Assembly (NCBI GenBank): GCA_019090585.1
Contig: JAHRVR010000148.1
Location: 1 to 34,750, forward strand
Direction of reading: 5' to 3'
Source: Sphingomonadaceae bacterium
Lineage (GTDB): Bacteria > Pseudomonadota > Alphaproteobacteria > Sphingomonadales > Sphingomonadaceae
Length of the DNA: 34,750 nt
Shown: piece after piece, positions 1 to 10,804 of the stretch
How the letters are laid out: each line of letters begins with the position of its first letter
Position numbering within the stretch: position 1 is the stretch's first letter
Made by a program: the position numbers and the translations under genes
The notes under the pieces: generated by a model
What the model was told of the DNA's origin: nothing
What the model saw: only the letters and a program-made list of their open reading frames with translations
Database searches by the model: none

Positions 1-786
1 TCGCCCATCGATTTCCTTACCGGCCTGCACTGGTCTCCGGGCAACGCCGGAGGTGCGGATATTGGCGATGATTTCGGCGCGGTTCCGCTGTTTTGGGGCA
101 CGCTGTTCATCGGGGCGATCATTGCCATGATCGTGGCTATTCCACTTGGCCTGATGAGCGCGATTTATCTTACGCAGTATGCCAGTTACGCCATGCGCAA
201 ATGGCTCAAGCCGATGCTGGAGATTCTCGCCGGTATTCCAACCGTGGTCTACGGCTATTTCGCTGCACTGACCGTTGCGCCCAAAGTGCGCGATTTTGCC
301 GCTGCAATGGGGGCGGAAAATCCCTCCACCGAAAGCGCGCTGGCCGCTGGAGTGGTCATGGGCGTAATGATCATTCCGTTCGTTTCCTCGATGGCGGATG
401 ACAGCATTGCCGCAGTGCCGCAATCGCTGCGCGACGGTTCGCTGGCGATGGGCGCGACGAAGTCCGAGACGATCAAGAAAGTGCTGATACCGGCAGCCTT
501 GCCCGGCATTGTAGCCGGGGTAATGCTGGCCATTAGCCGCGCCATTGGCGAGACCATGATCGTTGTCATGGCGGCCGGTGCTGCAGCGAAGCTTTCGGCC
601 AATCCGTTCGATTCAATGACAACCGTGACTTATCAGATCGTCCAACTGCTGACGGGCGACCAGGAATTCAACAGTCCCAAGACGCTATCCGCTTTTGCGC
701 TGGGTCTGGTCCTGTTTATCGTGACGCTGATCCTCAACATCATCGCGCTGCGCGTGGTGAAGCGTTTCCGGGAAGCTTATGACTGA
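1..786 (+). CDS. pstC: Phosphate ABC transporter permease PstC (5' truncated by window edge)
   Basis: Open frame from base 1 (SPIDFLTGLHWSPG...) through the 127..786 ORF; permease signature (SLRDGSLAMGATKSETIKKVLIPAALPGIVAGVMLAISRAIGETM); followed by pstA-pstB-phoU-phoB. Confidence 0.93.
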   Translation, partial: SPIDFLTGLHWSPGNAGGADIGDDFGAVPLFWGTLFIGAIIAMIVAIPLGLMSAIYLTQYASYAMRKWLKPMLEILAGIPTVVYGYFAALTVAPKVRDFAAAMGAENPSTESALAAGVVMGVMIIPFVSSMADDSIAAVPQSLRDGSLAMGATKSETIKKVLIPAALPGIVAGVMLAISRAIGETMIVVMAAGAAAKLSANPFDSMTTVTYQIVQLLTGDQEFNSPKTLSAFALGLVLFIVTLILNIIALRVVKRFREAYD

Positions 787-1675
787 TACGAATATCAGCC
801 GCTGGCAGACGGACGAAATGACAAAGCGGCTGGCCAGACGTCACGCCGCAGAAAAACGGTTCCGGCTGCTTGGTCTGGCTGCGATCGTCCTGTCCCTGTC
901 GTTCCTCGCGCTCCTGCTTGTTATCATGCTGAAGAACGGGCTGGGCGGGATCGACTGGGGTTTCCTCACCGGGTCGGATTCGACCAATGCGGATGCCGCC
1001 GGCGTCTGGGGCGCCGCCAAGGGCTCGATCCTGACGATGCTGGTGACCCTTGCCCTGTCTTTCCCGCTGGGTGTGCTGTCTGCGATCTATCTGGAGGAAT
1101 TCGCGCCGAAGAACCGGTGGATCGACCTTGTTGAAGTCTCGATCAACAATCTTGCGGCCGTGCCCTCGATCATTTTCGGCCTTTTGGGCCTGGCCATATT
1201 CATCAACACGATGCACCTTCCGCGTTCCTCGCCGCTGGTCGGCGGACTGACGCTGGCGCTGATGACCATGCCTGTCATCGTCATTTCCGGGCGAAATGCG
1301 ATCAAGGCCGTTCCGCCGTCGATCCGTGATGCCGCACTCGCCATCGGGGCAAGCCCGGTGCAAACGGTGTTCCACCATGTCCTGCCGCTGGCCTTGCCGG
1401 GCATCATGACCGGTACAATTATCGGCATGGCGCGTGCACTGGGTGAAACCGCGCCGCTGCTGATGATCGGTATGCGCGCCTTCGTTTCCACGCCGCCGGA
1501 AGGAATTGCAGCGCCATCCAGCGTCCTTCCGATGCAGATTTTCCTGTGGTCGGACGAGATTGACAGAGGCTTCGTGCAAAATACTTCGGCAGCGATTATC
1601 GTGTTGCTCGTGTTCCTGCTCGCGATGAACGGGCTCGCCATCTATTTGCGCAACAAGTTTGAGGTACGCTGGTAG
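779..1675 (+). CDS. pstA: Phosphate ABC transporter permease PstA
   Basis: 298 aa, overlaps the pstC end; EAA-loop-like permease motif ([47 protein letters not shown]). Confidence 0.95.
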   Translation: MTDTNISRWQTDEMTKRLARRHAAEKRFRLLGLAAIVLSLSFLALLLVIMLKNGLGGIDWGFLTGSDSTNADAAGVWGAAKGSILTMLVTLALSFPLGVLSAIYLEEFAPKNRWIDLVEVSINNLAAVPSIIFGLLGLAIFINTMHLPRSSPLVGGLTLALMTMPVIVISGRNAIKAVPPSIRDAALAIGASPVQTVFHHVLPLALPGIMTGTIIGMARALGETAPLLMIGMRAFVSTPPEGIAAPSSVLPMQIFLWSDEIDRGFVQNTSAAIIVLLVFLLAMNGLAIYLRNKFEVRW

Positions 1676-1679
1676 GGTA

Positions 1680-2444
1680 ATGCAGAATCATCCCAAAATT
1701 TCCGCGCGCAGCGTCGATGTATTTTACGGCGAGAAGCAGGCGATTAATGATGTGTCGATAGAAATCGATGCAGGGCGTGTGACGTCATTTATCGGTCCGT
1801 CGGGCTGCGGGAAATCAACGTTCCTGCGTGCGCTCAACCGGATGAACGATACGATTCCAACCTGCCGGGTGACGGGCGACATCCGGCTGGACGGCGAAGA
1901 TGTCTATGCGGCCGCCATGGACCCGGTCCAGCTGCGCGCACGGGTTGGCATGGTGTTTCAGAAGCCCAACCCGTTTCCCAAATCGATTTTCGAGAATGTT
2001 GCTTACGGGCCTCGAATTCACGGCATGGCTGGTGGAAAATCTAACCTTGAACAGATTGTCGAGCGAGCCTTGACCCGCGCCGGATTGTGGGACGAGGTAA
2101 AGGACCGGCTGAGCGATGCCGGCACTGCGCTTTCCGGCGGCCAGCAGCAGCGCCTGTGCATTGCCCGCGCCATTGCGGTTAGCCCGGAAGTTATCCTGAT
2201 GGATGAGCCCTGCTCGGCGCTCGACCCTATCGCTACTGCACGTATCGAGGAACTGATTGATGAGCTTAAGGAAGCTTACGCTATCGTGATTGTCACACAT
2301 TCCATGCAGCAGGCGGCGCGCGTATCTCAGCGCACAGCCTTTTTTCACCTCGGCAGTATGGTAGAGTATGGTGAGACAACCGACATTTTCACCAATCCGC
2401 GCAAGAAGCGGACCCAGGATTACATCACCGGCCGTTACGGCTGA
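1680..2444 (+). CDS. pstB: Phosphate ABC transporter ATP-binding protein PstB
   Basis: Walker [10 protein letters not shown], signature [14 protein letters not shown], Walker [17 protein letters not shown] opens at 1659; internal ATG (MQNHPK) at 1680 is the more likely start. Confidence 0.95.
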   Translation: MQNHPKISARSVDVFYGEKQAINDVSIEIDAGRVTSFIGPSGCGKSTFLRALNRMNDTIPTCRVTGDIRLDGEDVYAAAMDPVQLRARVGMVFQKPNPFPKSIFENVAYGPRIHGMAGGKSNLEQIVERALTRAGLWDEVKDRLSDAGTALSGGQQQRLCIARAIAVSPEVILMDEPCSALDPIATARIEELIDELKEAYAIVIVTHSMQQAARVSQRTAFFHLGSMVEYGETTDIFTNPRKKRTQDYITGRYG

Positions 2445-2455
2445 GGGAGGCCAGC

Positions 2456-3151
2456 ATGGTCGAACATACAGTCAAGGCATTTGAAAACGAGATCAGCCAG
2501 CTGCGCGGGCTCATCGCAGAGATGGGCGGGCTGGCCGAAGTGGCCATTCGCGATGCGATCAGCGCCCTGATCAATCGCGATGACGACAAGGCGCGCGTTA
2601 TCGTCGCCAACGATGCCAAGCTTGATGCGCTTGAAGCCGAAGTAGACCGGCTCGCGGTGCGGATTATCGCGTTGCGGGCGCCGATGGCGGATGATCTGCG
2701 CGAAGTGATCGCGGCGCTCAAGATTTCGGGCGTCATTGAGCGCATTGGCGATTATGCCAAGAACATCGCAAAGCGTGTGACCCGCTTTGAGCGCACCGGG
2801 CAGATTGAGCCGCTCACGCTGATCCCCACCATGGCTGAAATTGCGCAAAGCATGGTCCGCGATGTGCTCAATGCCTATGGCTCGCGCGATGCGCAGCTGG
2901 CGGTTGAGGTCATCCACCGCGATGAGAAGGTCGACAATTTCTACAACAGCATTTTCCGCAACCTTGTCGCGCACATGATGGAAAATCCCGCGACTATCAG
3001 CGATGCTGCGCAGTTGTTGTTCGTAGCCCGCAATCTGGAGCGCATCGGGGATCATGCCACCAATGTCGCGGAGATGGTCTATTTTGCGGCGACAGGTGAC
3101 TATTGCACCGAGCGTGACAGGCCGGACGAGATAACCGAAGAAGACAAATGA
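2456..3151 (+). CDS. phoU: Phosphate signalling complex protein PhoU
   Basis: 231 aa, two PhoU-type helical repeats (ERIGDYAKNIAKR and ERIGDHATNVAEMV), position after pstB. Confidence 0.95.
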   Translation: MVEHTVKAFENEISQLRGLIAEMGGLAEVAIRDAISALINRDDDKARVIVANDAKLDALEAEVDRLAVRIIALRAPMADDLREVIAALKISGVIERIGDYAKNIAKRVTRFERTGQIEPLTLIPTMAEIAQSMVRDVLNAYGSRDAQLAVEVIHRDEKVDNFYNSIFRNLVAHMMENPATISDAAQLLFVARNLERIGDHATNVAEMVYFAATGDYCTERDRPDEITEEDK

Positions 3152-3834
3152 ATCCCTCTGTTCTGGTGGTGGAAGATGACAAGGCGCTTCGCGATCTGAT
3201 CACCTGGAATCTGAGTGCGGAAGGCTATGACGTGCGCAGCACCGGGGATGGCGAGGAAGCGCTGCTGATGGTGCGTGAACAGCATCCGGACGCCATTATC
3301 CTGGACTGGATGATCGAACAGGTTCCCGGCATCGAAGTGTGCCGCCAGCTGCGCAAGGACAGGGAAACGGCGCGAATCCCGATCGTGATGCTGACCGCCC
3401 GTGGCGAAGAGGAAGACCGTATCCTCGGCCTTAAGACCGGGGCCGACGATTATGTGACCAAGCCGTTCTCCCCGCGTGAGCTTATGGCGCGGGTTGAGGC
3501 ATTGTTGCGCCGCAGCCAGCCATCGCTGGTCGGCGAGATGCTGCAATTTGCAGACCTTGAACTCGATCCAACGTCTCACCGTGTTCGTCGCGCTGGCGAG
3601 GCATTGAATCTGGGGCCCACTGAATTTCGCTTACTGCGCTATTTCATGGAGCGTCCCGGCCGCGTGCTCTCCCGCCACCAGATTCTGGACGGCGTATGGG
3701 GAATGGATTCCGATATTGATGAGCGGACGGTCGATGTGCATATCCGCCGCTTGCGCAAGGCGATCAACCGGCAAGGTGAAAGTGATCCGATCCGGACTGT
3801 GCGCGCCGCCGGTTACGCGATGGATGTTTCCTGA
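3148..3834 (+). CDS. phoB: Phosphate regulon response regulator PhoB
   Basis: Receiver domain (VLVVEDDKALRDL, LDWMIEQVPG, MLTARGEEED, KPFSPREL) plus OmpR-type winged helix (LGPTEFRLLRYFMERPGRVLSRHQILD...VDVHIRRLRKAI). Confidence 0.95.
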   Translation: MNPSVLVVEDDKALRDLITWNLSAEGYDVRSTGDGEEALLMVREQHPDAIILDWMIEQVPGIEVCRQLRKDRETARIPIVMLTARGEEEDRILGLKTGADDYVTKPFSPRELMARVEALLRRSQPSLVGEMLQFADLELDPTSHRVRRAGEALNLGPTEFRLLRYFMERPGRVLSRHQILDGVWGMDSDIDERTVDVHIRRLRKAINRQGESDPIRTVRAAGYAMDVS

Positions 3835-3855
3835 CGAAGCAGTTCGCGTGGTCGG

Positions 3856-5757
3856 TTATTCCGCTTCGTAGACGAGGAGGACATTCCCCGCCATATTCCT
3901 GGGGCCGTATCCGGACGCGATGATCAATTGCCCATCATCGGCGATAGGGGCTGCGCCGCCGCCCATCGCACCGCCAGTCGCCGCAACGCCGTTCACGGTC
4001 TCGAACCTTCGTTTGAGGTCTAGGTCGAGCAACACCGCGCCGGTATCGGCTGCATAAATGCGAAAATGCCCGTCATGGGCGCCACTGAAAACCAGTTCCG
4101 GTGTCGCGGTAATCGCGCCGCTCATACCCGGATCGCAAACTGGCAGATCGGCCGTACAGACGTTTTTGGCCGGACTTTCCCAGATTAATTTTCCGCTTGC
4201 GATATCGACTGCGTAAAGGCCCGGGCTGGGCGGGTGTTTTGAATAATCATGTTCGCCGTAATCGCTGATCGGAGCGAACAATTTGCCATCGATGGCGGCT
4301 ATGCCGAACAGGATTCCACCAGTAAGTCCGCCGCGACCCAGACGCGTCTGCCAGACCACTTTGCCGTTATCGGCATCGATAGCATAGGCGATGCCGGATT
4401 TCTGTCCGGCCAGCACGAGGTCACGCCCGTCCACATCGGGCACCAGAATCGTTGCTGCGCCAAAATCGAAGTCCGGGCCTTCGTCGTCAGGACAGTTGGC
4501 GCTTTGGAAATAACAAGCGACATTCCAGGCATCGCCTTTGGTCGCCTGGTAGTGCCAGGCAATCGCTCCGGTCTTGAGATCGAGCGCGACGATGGCATCG
4601 CTCAGTTCAGTTGCCGGTTCGGAGTAGTTGTCACCCGTAGCGACATACAAAACTCCGCGATCCGGATCGATCGCCGGGGTGTTCCACACGGCAACCCCGG
4701 ACGGCCCATAGGATTCCGCGCCGTTATCCTGCGCAATACGCTGCGGTTCGCCCACCATATAAGTGCGCCAGTTTTCCTTGCCCGTAGCGGGGTCTAGAGC
4801 AACGACCGAGCCGCGAAAGGTGCAACACAGGTAATGCGGATTGGCGGCTGCCGCTTCCTCAAGGGAAGAGACCGGCACGAAAAGCTGTCCGCCATAAAGC
4901 GTGGGTGAAGCTGTAATGACGGTCACGGGATGCTCGTCCATCCGTTTTTTCCAGACCAGTTCGCCAGTGAACGCCCGGATGGCATAGGCATTGCCCGCCT
5001 GGTCCGCAAAGAAAGCGAGCGGATCGGCATTCTCGTCATCGGCCTCCCACGGGCTGAGGATCACGGCGGTGCGCACTTCAGCTGCTGCCTCAAAGCGCCA
5101 ACGCTCACATCCGGTTTCACGGTCGAGGGCACGGACAATTCCATTTTGCCCGCCAATGAAAATTGCGCCGCCGCCCAGTGAAGGCTGGGATCGAATTCGT
5201 GCTGAATCGGGGAATCCATATGCCCATTTGAGTTTGAGCTTGCTGACATCGGCCTTGTGCAGCCCAGCCTTTTGCGAGGGGATGCCATGTGTGTTGGCCC
5301 GGTCCAGCCCCCAACCCGAAAAGGCTGGCGGCTTCGAGCGGTCGAACTGGGCAAGGGGGCCTGCGCAAGTGTTCGCTTTGGGTTGGGGAGCGGTGGAGGA
5401 GAGCCTGCGCCCGGCCAGAAACTCGGAAACCGCGATCTTTTCGGTATCGCCAAGCCCGGAGGCCATGGATCTCATGACGCCGTCTGTGAGAGCCTTGTAG
5501 ATGGCATCGGGCCGCATCCTGTCCAGCTCGAACTTTTGCGGTGCGCGATTGACGCCTGTGTCGTGGCACCCGGCGCAACTGGACTGATAGACCTGCTTGC
5601 CCAGCTTGAAATTCGCGCCAAGCGACAAGGGATTTTCCAGCGCGGCTTCCCGTTCTGCATTGGCAAGAGCAGGTTGGCCCCAGGCCGCGGCACAGATCAA
5701 AAGGGACAAGGCAATCTTGGGCCAGATTCGCTTCGCTGCGCTGCCAAATACGATCAT
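3856..5757 (-). CDS. PQQ-binding-like beta-propeller protein with N-terminal cytochrome c domain (polyvinyl-alcohol-dehydrogenase-like quinohemoprotein)
   Basis: 633 aa, signal-peptide-like N terminus, heme c motif CAGCH near the N terminus, repeated propeller blades (GSVVALDPATGKENWRT, AIVALDLKTGAIAWHYQ, IAYAIDADNGKVVWQ), vicinal Cys pair HYLCCTF. Confidence 0.8.
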   Translation of the reverse strand: MIVFGSAAKRIWPKIALSLLICAAAWGQPALANAEREAALENPLSLGANFKLGKQVYQSSCAGCHDTGVNRAPQKFELDRMRPDAIYKALTDGVMRSMASGLGDTEKIAVSEFLAGRRLSSTAPQPKANTCAGPLAQFDRSKPPAFSGWGLDRANTHGIPSQKAGLHKADVSKLKLKWAYGFPDSARIRSQPSLGGGAIFIGGQNGIVRALDRETGCERWRFEAAAEVRTAVILSPWEADDENADPLAFFADQAGNAYAIRAFTGELVWKKRMDEHPVTVITASPTLYGGQLFVPVSSLEEAAAANPHYLCCTFRGSVVALDPATGKENWRTYMVGEPQRIAQDNGAESYGPSGVAVWNTPAIDPDRGVLYVATGDNYSEPATELSDAIVALDLKTGAIAWHYQATKGDAWNVACYFQSANCPDDEGPDFDFGAATILVPDVDGRDLVLAGQKSGIAYAIDADNGKVVWQTRLGRGGLTGGILFGIAAIDGKLFAPISDYGEHDYSKHPPSPGLYAVDIASGKLIWESPAKNVCTADLPVCDPGMSGAITATPELVFSGAHDGHFRIYAADTGAVLLDLDLKRRFETVNGVAATGGAMGGGAAPIADDGQLIIASGYGPRNMAGNVLLVYEAE

Positions 5758-6015
5758 TCTGTTCCTCTCCCAACCAGTTCACGCAGTGATAGCAGACATC
5801 TGCAATTGGGAAAGAGACTGATAGGAACGGCGGGGCGATCAGTTCCATGAGGGCGCCGGAGCAATCGCGGCGGGCATCTCGTTTGCGACACAGGATGACG
5901 CAAATGCGAACGTGACTGTTCATACACGGTGTGCCGCCGGTTGCGCGACTCGGGCAACAATGGGCACAGTCGCCCGAGTCTCCGAATACTGCTGAAGAGG
6001 CGGGGGGAAATCGTC

Positions 6016-6297
6016 ATGAACCTGGTTCGCTGTCCCGTGCACCGTGCGCTTACGCGCCCACAGATGTTTGCCGGCGTGACTTACAGCTACTTCATCATCA
6101 ATGCGGCGGTCACGACCGAGATTTTTCTCATCACCAAGAGTTTCTGGGCAGTGCCCGTTGCACTGGTTGTTCACGGCGCCGGCTATCTCGCGTGCCTGCG
6201 CGACCCGCGGGTGTTCGACTTGTGGATCGCAAAAGTCAGCAAATGTCCGCGCGTGCGGAACTGGAAGCTGTGGGGCTGTAACAGCTATGCACCCTGA
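6016..6297 (+). CDS. virB3: Type IV secretion system protein VirB3
   Basis: 93 aa from ATG 6016 (MNLVRCPVHRALTRPQMFAGV), hydrophobic segments, immediately upstream of virB4. Confidence 0.83.
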   Translation: MNLVRCPVHRALTRPQMFAGVTYSYFIINAAVTTEIFLITKSFWAVPVALVVHGAGYLACLRDPRVFDLWIAKVSKCPRVRNWKLWGCNSYAP

Positions 6298-6312
6298 GCC
6301 GGAGTTTGCAGG

Positions 6313-8733
6313 ATGACCAAGGTCAAGGCTGCTTTGGGACTGGGCCGCAGGGAAACCCTTGCCGGTGACAGGCTTCCCTACCTTGCTCAGGTTGATGAGA
6401 ACGTGGTGCTGCTGCGCGATGGTTCGGTGATGCTTTCGCTCATGGTGCCCGGCCTGGCCTTCGAAACGGCGGACGCGGATGAATTGAACGCCCATGCCGC
6501 CACACGCGAAGTGCTATTGCGCAGTGCGCTCGATGCCCGTTTCGTCCTCTATCATCATGTCATCCGCCGTCAGGTTGAAGTGGAACTTGAAGGGCAGTTC
6601 TCCGACCCGCTCTGTGCGCATATCGATGCGCGCTGGAAGCAGAAAACCGGCTCTGGCGCGCTCTATGTGAATGACCAGTTTGTGACGCTGGTGCGCCGGC
6701 CTGCGCGCGGCAAGGCAGGCTGGCTTGAGAAATTGGCGCGCAAGTTAAAGCGCAGCGGCGGTCAGGAAATTGAGGCTGATGTCGCAGATGTTCGTGCGCT
6801 TCGGGCCGCCGCCGCCTCGATGGCTGCGTCACTGGGGGCCTATGGTGCGCGGATGCTGGGCGATTACGAAGGTTCGGCGGGGCGTTGTTCCGAAATCCTG
6901 GAGCTGCTTTCGGCCATTTATAATGGCGAGATGCGGCCCGTTCGCCGCCCTGCTGAGGCTACGGACATCGGCCATATGCTGCCCTATCGCCGGGTAAGTT
7001 TCGGCCTTGATGCCTTGGAAATTCGCGGTGCGGATGGGCCGAGCTTTGCTTCGATCGTCAGCCTCAAGGATTATCCGGGTACGACCGCTCCGGGCCTTAC
7101 GGATGCCTTGCTGCGCCTGCCATGCGCGCTTGTCCTGACCGAAAGCTATGCACCGTCTGACCGCCAGGTTTCGCGTGAGCGGATCGACCTTGCCATTCGT
7201 CGGCTCAAATCGGCTGACGAAGAAGCGCTGTGTGAACGGCGCGAGATGATGGGCGCCCGCGATGCGCTGGGCACTGGCGCGGTCAGTTTTGGCGATCATC
7301 ATTTGTCCGTTCTGGTCCGCGCACCGACGCTCGATGCGCTTGACGATATGACCGCGGCCTGCGCGGCATTGCTGGCCGATGCGGGCGCCATTGCCGTGCG
7401 GGAGGATACCAATCTGGAGCCGTGCTTCTGGGGCCAGTTCCCCGGAAACGAGGCGTTCATCGTGCGCCGCGCCATGATTTCCAGCGCCAACATGGCCTGT
7501 TTTGGCAGCCTGCACGGCTTTGCCATGGGGCAGGCAAGCGGCAACCATTGGGGCGAGGCGGTTACATTGCTTGCCACCACCAGCCAGACGCCGTTCTTCT
7601 TCAATTTCCATCAGGGCGATCTGGGCAATTTCACTGTTATTGGCCCATCAGGCTCGGGCAAGACGGTGGTGATGAATTTTCTGGCCGCACAGGCACAAAA
7701 GTTCAATCCGCGCACAATCCTGTTTGACAAGGATCGCGGGGCGGAAGTCTTCCTGCGCGGCATTGGCGGCACTTACAGCCGCATCGCTGCGGGCCATCCC
7801 ACGGGCTTCAACCCGCTGGCGCTGCCCGATACGGCTGGCAACCGTGCGTTCCTGCGTGATTGGCTGGGCGTGCTTCTGAACGCCGATGGGCCGGTGGAGT
7901 TGGCGATCATTTCCACAGCGGTCGATGCGGCTTATGCCAATGATGCCAGCTTGCGCCGCCTGCGCCATTTCCGGGAACTTCTGGCCGGATCGCGCCGTCC
8001 CGAACCCGGCGATCTGGCGAGCAGGCTCGATGCCTGGATTGAGGACGGAGAGCAGGGCTGGCTGTTCGACAATGCCGAGGATCGGCTGGACTTGTCCGCC
8101 CGCAAGCTTGGCTTCGATATGACCGCGCTGCTTGAAAGCCCGCGTCTGCGCACGCCGGTCATGATGTATCTGTTCCACCGGATCGAAGAACGGCTGGACG
8201 GTGAGCCGACCATGATCCTGATCGACGAGGGTTGGAAGGCGCTGGACGATGAGGTGTTCGCCGCACGCATCCGGGACTGGCTCAAGACACTGCGCAAACG
8301 TGGTGCGCTGGTTGGTTTTGCCACGCAGAGCGCCCGCGATGCTCTCGACAGCCGCATTGCCACGGCGCTGGTTGAGCAGACCGCGACCATGCTGTTCATG
8401 CCAAATGCTCGCGCTCGGCATGAGGATTACTGTCAGGGCTTTGGCCTGACTGAACACGAGCTGGATGTCATCCGCACCCTTCCGGCGCAGAGCCGCTGCT
8501 TCCTGATCCGCCAGTCTGACGCTTCTGTCGTTGTCCGGCTCGATTTGTCTGGCATGCCTGAAATTTTGACTGTGCTATCTGGCCGCGAGAGCACCGTGCG
8601 CAAACTTGATGCCCTGCGTGAACGCTATGGCGATGCGCCTGGTGCCTGGTATCCCGCACTGACCGGCGCGCCGTGGCCGGGCGAAGCGGATGAGGATGGT
8701 GACGGCCCGATCTGGACCGAGGCGGCGGAATGA
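6313..8733 (+). CDS. virB4: Type IV secretion system ATPase VirB4
   Basis: 806 aa; Walker A (GPSGSGKTVVMNF), LFDKDRGAEVFLRGIGG, Walker B-like (TMILIDEGWKALDD), GFATQSARDAL. Confidence 0.93.
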   Translation: MTKVKAALGLGRRETLAGDRLPYLAQVDENVVLLRDGSVMLSLMVPGLAFETADADELNAHAATREVLLRSALDARFVLYHHVIRRQVEVELEGQFSDPLCAHIDARWKQKTGSGALYVNDQFVTLVRRPARGKAGWLEKLARKLKRSGGQEIEADVADVRALRAAAASMAASLGAYGARMLGDYEGSAGRCSEILELLSAIYNGEMRPVRRPAEATDIGHMLPYRRVSFGLDALEIRGADGPSFASIVSLKDYPGTTAPGLTDALLRLPCALVLTESYAPSDRQVSRERIDLAIRRLKSADEEALCERREMMGARDALGTGAVSFGDHHLSVLVRAPTLDALDDMTAACAALLADAGAIAVREDTNLEPCFWGQFPGNEAFIVRRAMISSANMACFGSLHGFAMGQASGNHWGEAVTLLATTSQTPFFFNFHQGDLGNFTVIGPSGSGKTVVMNFLAAQAQKFNPRTILFDKDRGAEVFLRGIGGTYSRIAAGHPTGFNPLALPDTAGNRAFLRDWLGVLLNADGPVELAIISTAVDAAYANDASLRRLRHFRELLAGSRRPEPGDLASRLDAWIEDGEQGWLFDNAEDRLDLSARKLGFDMTALLESPRLRTPVMMYLFHRIEERLDGEPTMILIDEGWKALDDEVFAARIRDWLKTLRKRGALVGFATQSARDALDSRIATALVEQTATMLFMPNARARHEDYCQGFGLTEHELDVIRTLPAQSRCFLIRQSDASVVVRLDLSGMPEILTVLSGRESTVRKLDALRERYGDAPGAWYPALTGAPWPGEADEDGDGPIWTEAAE

Positions 8734-9959
8734 GTGAATGCGCGCGCCTTGTTGAATTGGCGTCAGCTGGTGTTTCCCCGGCGCTGCGCGCTGTCGATTG
8801 CGTTGCAGGGGAGATGACGGTGGATGCCTTTAACCGGCTGTTCGGCGCCGAAAGTGCGATGGCTCCGGTTCTGACCATCCTGCTGACACTGTATATCGCC
8901 TTTTTCGCGATTTCGCTGCTGACTGGCCGGTCCAGCCTTGGCATTTCAGCGCTTACGCCGCGCATGCTGACGCTTGGCCTCGTGTTGACTTTCGCGACGA
9001 GCTGGGCCGCCTATCAGGGCGTGGTCTGGAACCTTACGGTCGGCGCGCCGGACTGGATCGGATCGCTGCTGACCGGGTCGGATGGTTCGGCCACGCAGAT
9101 TTTTGCCGACCGTATCGACATCGTTTTCGCTGCCATCGGCGAAGCTGCGCAAAATGCAGGTGGACAGGTTCAGGGCAGCGCTGCCGGAGGCGCGGCCGCC
9201 AGCATGTTCCAGCCTGCAGACGTAATGTGGCTTGGCGCGATGCTCCTTTTGCTCGGAACTGTCGGCATCTTGCTGACAGCCCGTATTGCTTTGGCCGTGC
9301 TGCTTGCACTGGGGCCGATCTTTGTGGTGCTGGCGCTGTTCAAGGGGACGCGCGGCCTCACAGCCGGATGGTTGCGCGGGCTGGCTCTGACCGGGCTGAC
9401 ACCACTGTTCGTCGTTCTGGCAGGCGGCATCACGCTTGAGCTTCTGGTGCCGGTCATCGCTGGCATGAATCAGAGTTTTGACGGGGTGAGCGCCCGTGCG
9501 GCCATGGCCTTGTTCCTGATTGCGGCGGTCCATGTCGCGCTGATGGCGATGGTGTTGAAAGTCGCGGCAACGATGGTTGGCGGCTGGCAGGTCTTTGGCC
9601 TTGCTGGTGAGAACGATGACAGAGCCTTGAACGATACGCCGCAAGGCACGGCCAATGGAGCCGGCCTGACTTACCCGCCGATGCAGCCTGCGTCGTCATC
9701 TGGCAGCCGTGTGCCCGCAGCGGCCCAATTCGGTGCGGATGGAGCCGCGCACCCGGGCGCTGGGGGTCATGCAGGCGGCAATAGTTCAACTGCGGAGCGC
9801 CGGACCGTGATCACGCAAATCAGCGGCGCCGCAGAAGCGTTTAGCGCGCGCAGCAACAACCCCGCGCGCAGCAACAATCGCGCGCACGGGATCGGCAGCC
9901 GCTTTCGCTCTGCGTCCAACGATGCGGGCCGTGCGTCGGCAAGGGAGATGATGAAATGA
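8730..9959 (+). CDS. virB6: Type IV secretion system inner-membrane protein VirB6 (TrbL/VirB6 family)
   Basis: 409 aa polytopic N-terminal region with a hydrophilic low-complexity C terminus; ATGA overlap with virB4 and followed by virB9. Confidence 0.85.
   Translation: MSECARLVELASAGVSPALRAVDCVAGEMTVDAFNRLFGAESAMAPVLTILLTLYIAFFAISLLTGRSSLGISALTPRMLTLGLVLTFATSWAAYQGVVWNLTVGAPDWIGSLLTGSDGSATQIFADRIDIVFAAIGEAAQNAGGQVQGSAAGGAAASMFQPADVMWLGAMLLLLGTVGILLTARIALAVLLALGPIFVVLALFKGTRGLTAGWLRGLALTGLTPLFVVLAGGITLELLVPVIAGMNQSFDGVSARAAMALFLIAAVHVALMAMVLKVAATMVGGWQVFGLAGENDDRALNDTPQGTANGAGLTYPPMQPASSSGSRVPAAAQFGADGAAHPGAGGHAGGNSSTAERRTVITQISGAAEAFSARSNNPARSNNRAHGIGSRFRSASNDAGRASAREMMK
9846..9877 (+). repeat. 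18-bp tandem duplication inside the virB6 C-terminal coding region
   Basis: gcgcgcagcaacaa at 9846-9859 and again at 9864-9877 (18-bp period), encoding ARSNNP/ARSNNR. Confidence 0.8.
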
Positions 9960-10801
9960 TCTGCGGCAAGAGCCTCGCCGCGTCTTTCGCAGCACTGGCG
10001 TTTGGCTTGGCTGGTGTGCCCGCTCAGGCCGATCCCCGGCTGGTTTCGCATCTATACAATGAAAATGAAGTCGTGCGGATTGATGGCAAATTGGGCGTTC
10101 AGGCAACCGTCGGCTTTGCAGCGGATGAGCAGATAGAGAACGTCGCGGTCGGCGATTCGCGCACATGGCAGATCACGCCCAACAAGCGCGCTAATCTGCT
10201 GTTCGTCAAACCGCTCGAATCCGGTGCGCGAACCAATATGACCGTGGTGACAAACAAGCGGACCTATTTCTTTGATCTTGTTGCTTCGCCGCGCGCAAAG
10301 CCGCTCTATATGTTGCGCTTCACATACAAGGATGAGGACAAGGCGCCCGGCAAATCGAGCCGGCCCGGTGGGGCTTCGCTGACGGGTGATGAACGCGCCG
10401 CGCTTTCGGGTGATCCGGGTGCCGCCCCGGCCGATCCGGCAGTGCTCAATTTTGCATGGTCGCGAAAGGGCGATGCCGAACTGCTGCCCACGCGGGTCTA
10501 TGACGACGGGCAGGCCACGTACCTCTTGTGGAACAAAAAACAATCGCTCCCGGCGATCCTTGTTCGCAATGAGGACGGGGTGGAAGGCCCGGTCAATTAT
10601 GCGGTCCGAGGGAGCACCATCGTGATCGACGAGGTGCCGCCGCTGATCGTCCTTCGCACGGGCAAAGCGAAAGCAACGCTTGAGAATATGCGCGGCAATG
10701 CTTCGGCCAATGTTGTCTTGCCGCCGGGGGTCAAGCTTCGATCACCGCGCTTTACAGCAGCTTTCGACCTGCCAGCCCATTCTTCGATCTGGAGGGATTG
10801 A
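9956..10801 (+). CDS. virB9: Type IV secretion system outer-membrane-complex protein VirB9 (TrbG/VirB9)
   Basis: 281 aa, signal peptide, ADPRLVSHLYNENEVVRIDGKLGVQATVGFAADEQIENVAVGDSRTWQITP and RVYDDGQATYLLW typical of VirB9. Confidence 0.92.
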   Translation: MICGKSLAASFAALAFGLAGVPAQADPRLVSHLYNENEVVRIDGKLGVQATVGFAADEQIENVAVGDSRTWQITPNKRANLLFVKPLESGARTNMTVVTNKRTYFFDLVASPRAKPLYMLRFTYKDEDKAPGKSSRPGGASLTGDERAALSGDPGAAPADPAVLNFAWSRKGDAELLPTRVYDDGQATYLLWNKKQSLPAILVRNEDGVEGPVNYAVRGSTIVIDEVPPLIVLRTGKAKATLENMRGNASANVVLPPGVKLRSPRFTAAFDLPAHSSIWRD

Positions 10802-10804
10802 CCC

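Noticed and set aside
740-1579. 279-aa - strand ORF opposite pstA
   Set aside because: Antisense to a clear permease gene; no recognisable motif.
3834-3873. acgaagc...gcttcgt inverted repeat between phoB and the convergent quinoprotein gene
   Set aside because: Only 7-bp arms with a ~22-nt loop and no T-tract; too weak to call a terminator.
5117-5923. 268-aa - strand ORF overlapping the PQQ/cytochrome gene
   Set aside because: Alternative frame of the same strand as the supported quinoprotein; low-complexity translation without motifs.
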